Below, in pieces: positions 6,314-8,000 of a stretch of DNA of 8,000 nt (position 1 is its first letter; every line of letters begins with the position of its first letter). A model generated the notes under the pieces. That model did not search any database. It was not told where the DNA came from and was given only the letters and a program-made list of their open reading frames with translations. The position numbers and the translations under genes are program-made. The stretch covers positions 1 to 8,000 of the forward strand of contig SKZM01000100.1 of the NCBI GenBank assembly GCA_007127385.1, in the 5' to 3' direction. The DNA comes from Methanosalsum sp. Lineage in GTDB: Archaea > Halobacteriota > Methanosarcinia > Methanosarcinales > Methanosarcinaceae.

Positions 6314-7510
6314 ATGCGTGTATACGACAGTCCGCTTCTAAAAATAAACGCCAGTACAGATGATGGAAGAGTAAAGCTTGATGCAGACGGTACACTTGCT
6401 ACTCTGGCAAAGCCGGTAATAAAAAGAATCAACAGGACATTCAGAGAGGAAAAACCTGTTTATGCTGATGAGGATCAGATCATTTTTTCTACATGGCTTC
6501 CTCCGATACCCGGTGATATATTCAAACGCGTCATCGCTGCACAGGTTGCTCCTTTGCTGAAAAAGCGTATCCCTGATCAATTTTCGATTGGAATAACAAT
6601 GAATTGTCCAAATCGGTGTATACATTGTGGTGCAGCAGATATAGTAGCAGACCCTGAACTGACACTTGATGAGATAAATGATGCTGTAGATCAGTCAATA
6701 GATCTGGGTTCCTACCTCATATCATTTGATGGCGGAGAAACGATGTTGAGGGATGACCTGGCTGATATGGTGTCCAATGTGGATAAACAAAAAGCTATAG
6801 CTACATGCTTTACATCCGGCTTTGGACTGACCGGGGATAAAGCCATAGAGCTTAAGAGAGCAGGGTTATATGCAATGCGTGTCAGTATGGACAGTCCTTT
6901 TGAAAAAGAACATGACCGTATACGTGGTCGTACAGGTGCATACAGGGATGCCATAGAAGGTATAAAAAATTCGCAGAACGCCGGGATCCTGACCGATATG
7001 TTTGTGGTGGTTTCTCCGGAAAATATTGATCACCTTCCTGATTTTTATGATATGGCTGCAGAAATGCAGATGGATGAGCTGTCCTTATATGAAATCGTAG
7101 CCGTTGGCAGATGGCTGGAACATGAGGATGAAGTTCTAAGCAGCAAAGATGTATCCCGGCTTGAGTCTTTCCAGAAGGATATGAATGCCACTACTGATGG
7201 GCCAAGAGTCACTGCATTCCCCTACTTTATGGGTCCTGATCAATTTGGGTGTTTTGCTGGCAGAAGATGGCTTCATGTAACTTCTGCAGGGGATGCTCTT
7301 CCGTGTGCATATACTCCTATTTCATTTGGGAATATTCGTGAAGAAAAACTTAAGTACATCTGGAAGCGTATGAGTGGCCATAGTGCGTATAAGTGCTCTG
7401 CCAAATACTGTATGATGAGAGATCCGGAATTCAGGAAGAACTATATTCATACATTGTCTCCGGAAATTGAACTTCCATATCGAATAGACAGGCTCGACAA
7501 TGGTCAATAA
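6314..7510 (+). CDS. Radical SAM / SPASM-like protein of unknown function
   Basis: The 398-residue protein has an unusual N-terminal region of about 90 residues, including STWLPPIPGDIFKR (59-72). It is followed by a radical SAM core with CPNRCIHC (Cys98, Cys102, Cys105), the SAM-binding FDGGET (138-143), and RVSMDSP (189-195), which places the strand after the cluster. The C-terminus looks like a SPASM or shortened auxiliary cluster domain: Cys313, Cys331 in GDALPCAYT, the FGNIREEKLKYIW stretch, then Cys361 and Cys366 in CSAKYC followed by MMRDPEFRKNYI. These cysteines could hold one more 4Fe-4S cluster. It is not AhbC or AhbD: it lacks the AhbC N-terminus and the AhbD CAPH block. An AGGTGA ribosome binding site lies 4 bases before the ATG. 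Position after the prenyl synthase suggests a role in quinone-like carrier (methanophenazine) synthesis or another membrane-linked product; this is inference. Confidence 0.85.
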   Translation: MRVYDSPLLKINASTDDGRVKLDADGTLATLAKPVIKRINRTFREEKPVYADEDQIIFSTWLPPIPGDIFKRVIAAQVAPLLKKRIPDQFSIGITMNCPNRCIHCGAADIVADPELTLDEINDAVDQSIDLGSYLISFDGGETMLRDDLADMVSNVDKQKAIATCFTSGFGLTGDKAIELKRAGLYAMRVSMDSPFEKEHDRIRGRTGAYRDAIEGIKNSQNAGILTDMFVVVSPENIDHLPDFYDMAAEMQMDELSLYEIVAVGRWLEHEDEVLSSKDVSRLESFQKDMNATTDGPRVTAFPYFMGPDQFGCFAGRRWLHVTSAGDALPCAYTPISFGNIREEKLKYIWKRMSGHSAYKCSAKYCMMRDPEFRKNYIHTLSPEIELPYRIDRLDNGQ

Positions 7511-7523
7511 CACAACTTTGACA

Positions 7524-7615
7524 CGGTTTTGTTTTGATGGGTCAATGAGATGTTAGAATATAATCATAAAATGAGAATGTACATTTCTGAGCAACATGGC
7601 TGTGAAACAAAACCG
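7524..7615. repeat. 11-base perfect inverted repeat arms flanking 70 bases
   Basis: CGGTTTTGTTT (7524-7534) and AAACAAAACCG (7605-7615) are exact reverse complements. The left arm lies 13 bases after the radical SAM stop codon and contains a T-rich stretch that could end transcription. The right arm abuts the putative BRE/TATA of the ATP synthase operon. It could be a binding-site pair, a weak RNA stem, or chance. Confidence 0.5.
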
Positions 7616-7630
7616 AATAACTTATATGTG
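7612..7630 (+). promoter_or_regulatory. Candidate promoter of the A-type ATP synthase (aha) operon
   Basis: The stretch reads ACCGAATAACTTATATG, which resembles an archaeal BRE followed by a TATA box (TTATATG at 7622-7628). Transcription would begin near 7650, giving a leader of about 50 bases that includes the ribosome binding site of ahaH. A second TATA-like run, TTAAATATAT (7664-7673), would start the RNA too close to the ATG to include that site and is less attractive. Confidence 0.45.
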
Positions 7631-7698
7631 AGTTAGCATTAGGAATGGAGTGTTCTTTTGACCTTAAATATATCACCATAATCACAATGAGGATTCAT

Positions 7699-8000
7699 AT
7701 GGCCAAAGCTGAAATCTTATCGGAAATTAAAGAAGCGGAAGAAAAAGCAAAACTGTTGGTTGAAGATGCTGCTGAAGCTAAAAATAAGAAAATATCCAAG
7801 GCACGTGTTGAAGCCCGGGAAATTCTTAGGCAGGCTGAAGCCGAGGCAGAGAAATCTGCAGACAGCTCTTTGAGATCGGCCCAGGAAGATATTAAGGCTG
7901 AACGCGAGAAAATAATTGATGAAGGCAAAAAAGAGGCTGATTCACTAAAAGCCAAAGCTTCCAACAATATGGATAAAGCTGTTGATTATCTCCTGAATGA
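7699..8000 (+). CDS. ahaH: A-type ATP synthase subunit H (peripheral stalk), partial
   Basis: Subunit H pairs with subunit E as the coiled-coil peripheral stalk that holds the A1 catalytic head against the A0 membrane part of the archaeal ATP synthase. The 100 complete codons visible begin MAKAEILSEIKEAEEKAK and form one continuous Ala/Glu/Lys-rich heptad-like coiled coil with motifs such as AEAEAEKSAD, ending AVDYLLNE at the window edge. The family is about 100-110 residues, so only a few residues are missing. A GAGG lies 6 bases before the ATG. In Methanosarcina the operon order is ahaH-I-K-E-C-F-A-B-D-G, so the remaining subunit genes are expected to the right. Low-complexity coiled coil makes the call depend partly on context, but the start sequence is typical. 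Confidence 0.85.
   Translation, partial: MAKAEILSEIKEAEEKAKLLVEDAAEAKNKKISKARVEAREILRQAEAEAEKSADSSLRSAQEDIKAEREKIIDEGKKEADSLKAKASNNMDKAVDYLLN

Noticed and set aside
6314..7510. The second radical SAM gene as the missing AhbC
   Set aside because: Its N-terminus and cysteine pattern do not match AhbC, and it has a 90-residue leader region before the cluster motif.
7695..7967. A 90-codon minus-strand open frame opposite ahaH
   Set aside because: Open antisense frames are expected opposite Ala/Glu/Lys-rich coiled-coil genes; the Ala/Ser-rich product has no features.
1..8000. CRISPR arrays, insertion sequences, tRNA or rRNA genes
   Set aside because: I saw no spaced direct repeats, transposase motifs, terminal repeats or tRNA/rRNA-like sequence; most of the window is coding.

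Overview
The window looks like chromosomal DNA of a cytochrome-containing methanogenic archaeon or close relative (order Methanosarcinales; the related ANME-2 methane oxidisers cannot be excluded). The reasons are: siroheme-dependent (Ahb) heme synthesis genes, an archaeal-type CcmE, a prenyl diphosphate synthase of long-chain type, the first subunit gene of an archaeal A-type ATP synthase, AT-rich TATA-like promoters, and moderate-to-low GC. The genus cannot be fixed by eye.

Left half, minus strand (about 1-4600): one compact heme operon, read right to left as ahbD - ahbA - ahbB - sirC - hemA - hemB. Gaps are 1 to 57 bases, several with ribosome binding sites inside or against the preceding stop codon. 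HemA and HemB make aminolevulinate and porphobilinogen. SirC oxidises precorrin-2 to sirohydrochlorin. AhbA/AhbB decarboxylate siroheme, and AhbD carries out the last step from Fe-coproporphyrin III to heme b. The gene for the intermediate radical SAM enzyme AhbC is not in the window. hemB runs off the left edge.

Divergent intergenic region (4601-4838): a TATA-like box and a perfect 12-base palindrome sit directly upstream of ahbD. A second palindrome and AT-rich promoter candidates face the rightward genes.

Right half, plus strand (4839-8000): a 47-residue CcmD-like membrane peptide overlaps a CcmE-type heme chaperone carrying the archaeal CxxxY heme-attachment motif. Next come a divergent long-chain trans-prenyl diphosphate synthase, an uncharacterised radical SAM/SPASM-like protein, and the start of the A-type ATP synthase operon (ahaH).

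Taken together, the window is a respiratory-biogenesis neighbourhood: heme synthesis, cytochrome c maturation, probably the prenyl tail of the membrane electron carrier methanophenazine, and the ATP synthase that uses the ion gradient. The least understood parts are the radical SAM protein, the prenyl synthase with a degenerate second aspartate motif, and the small CcmD-like gene.
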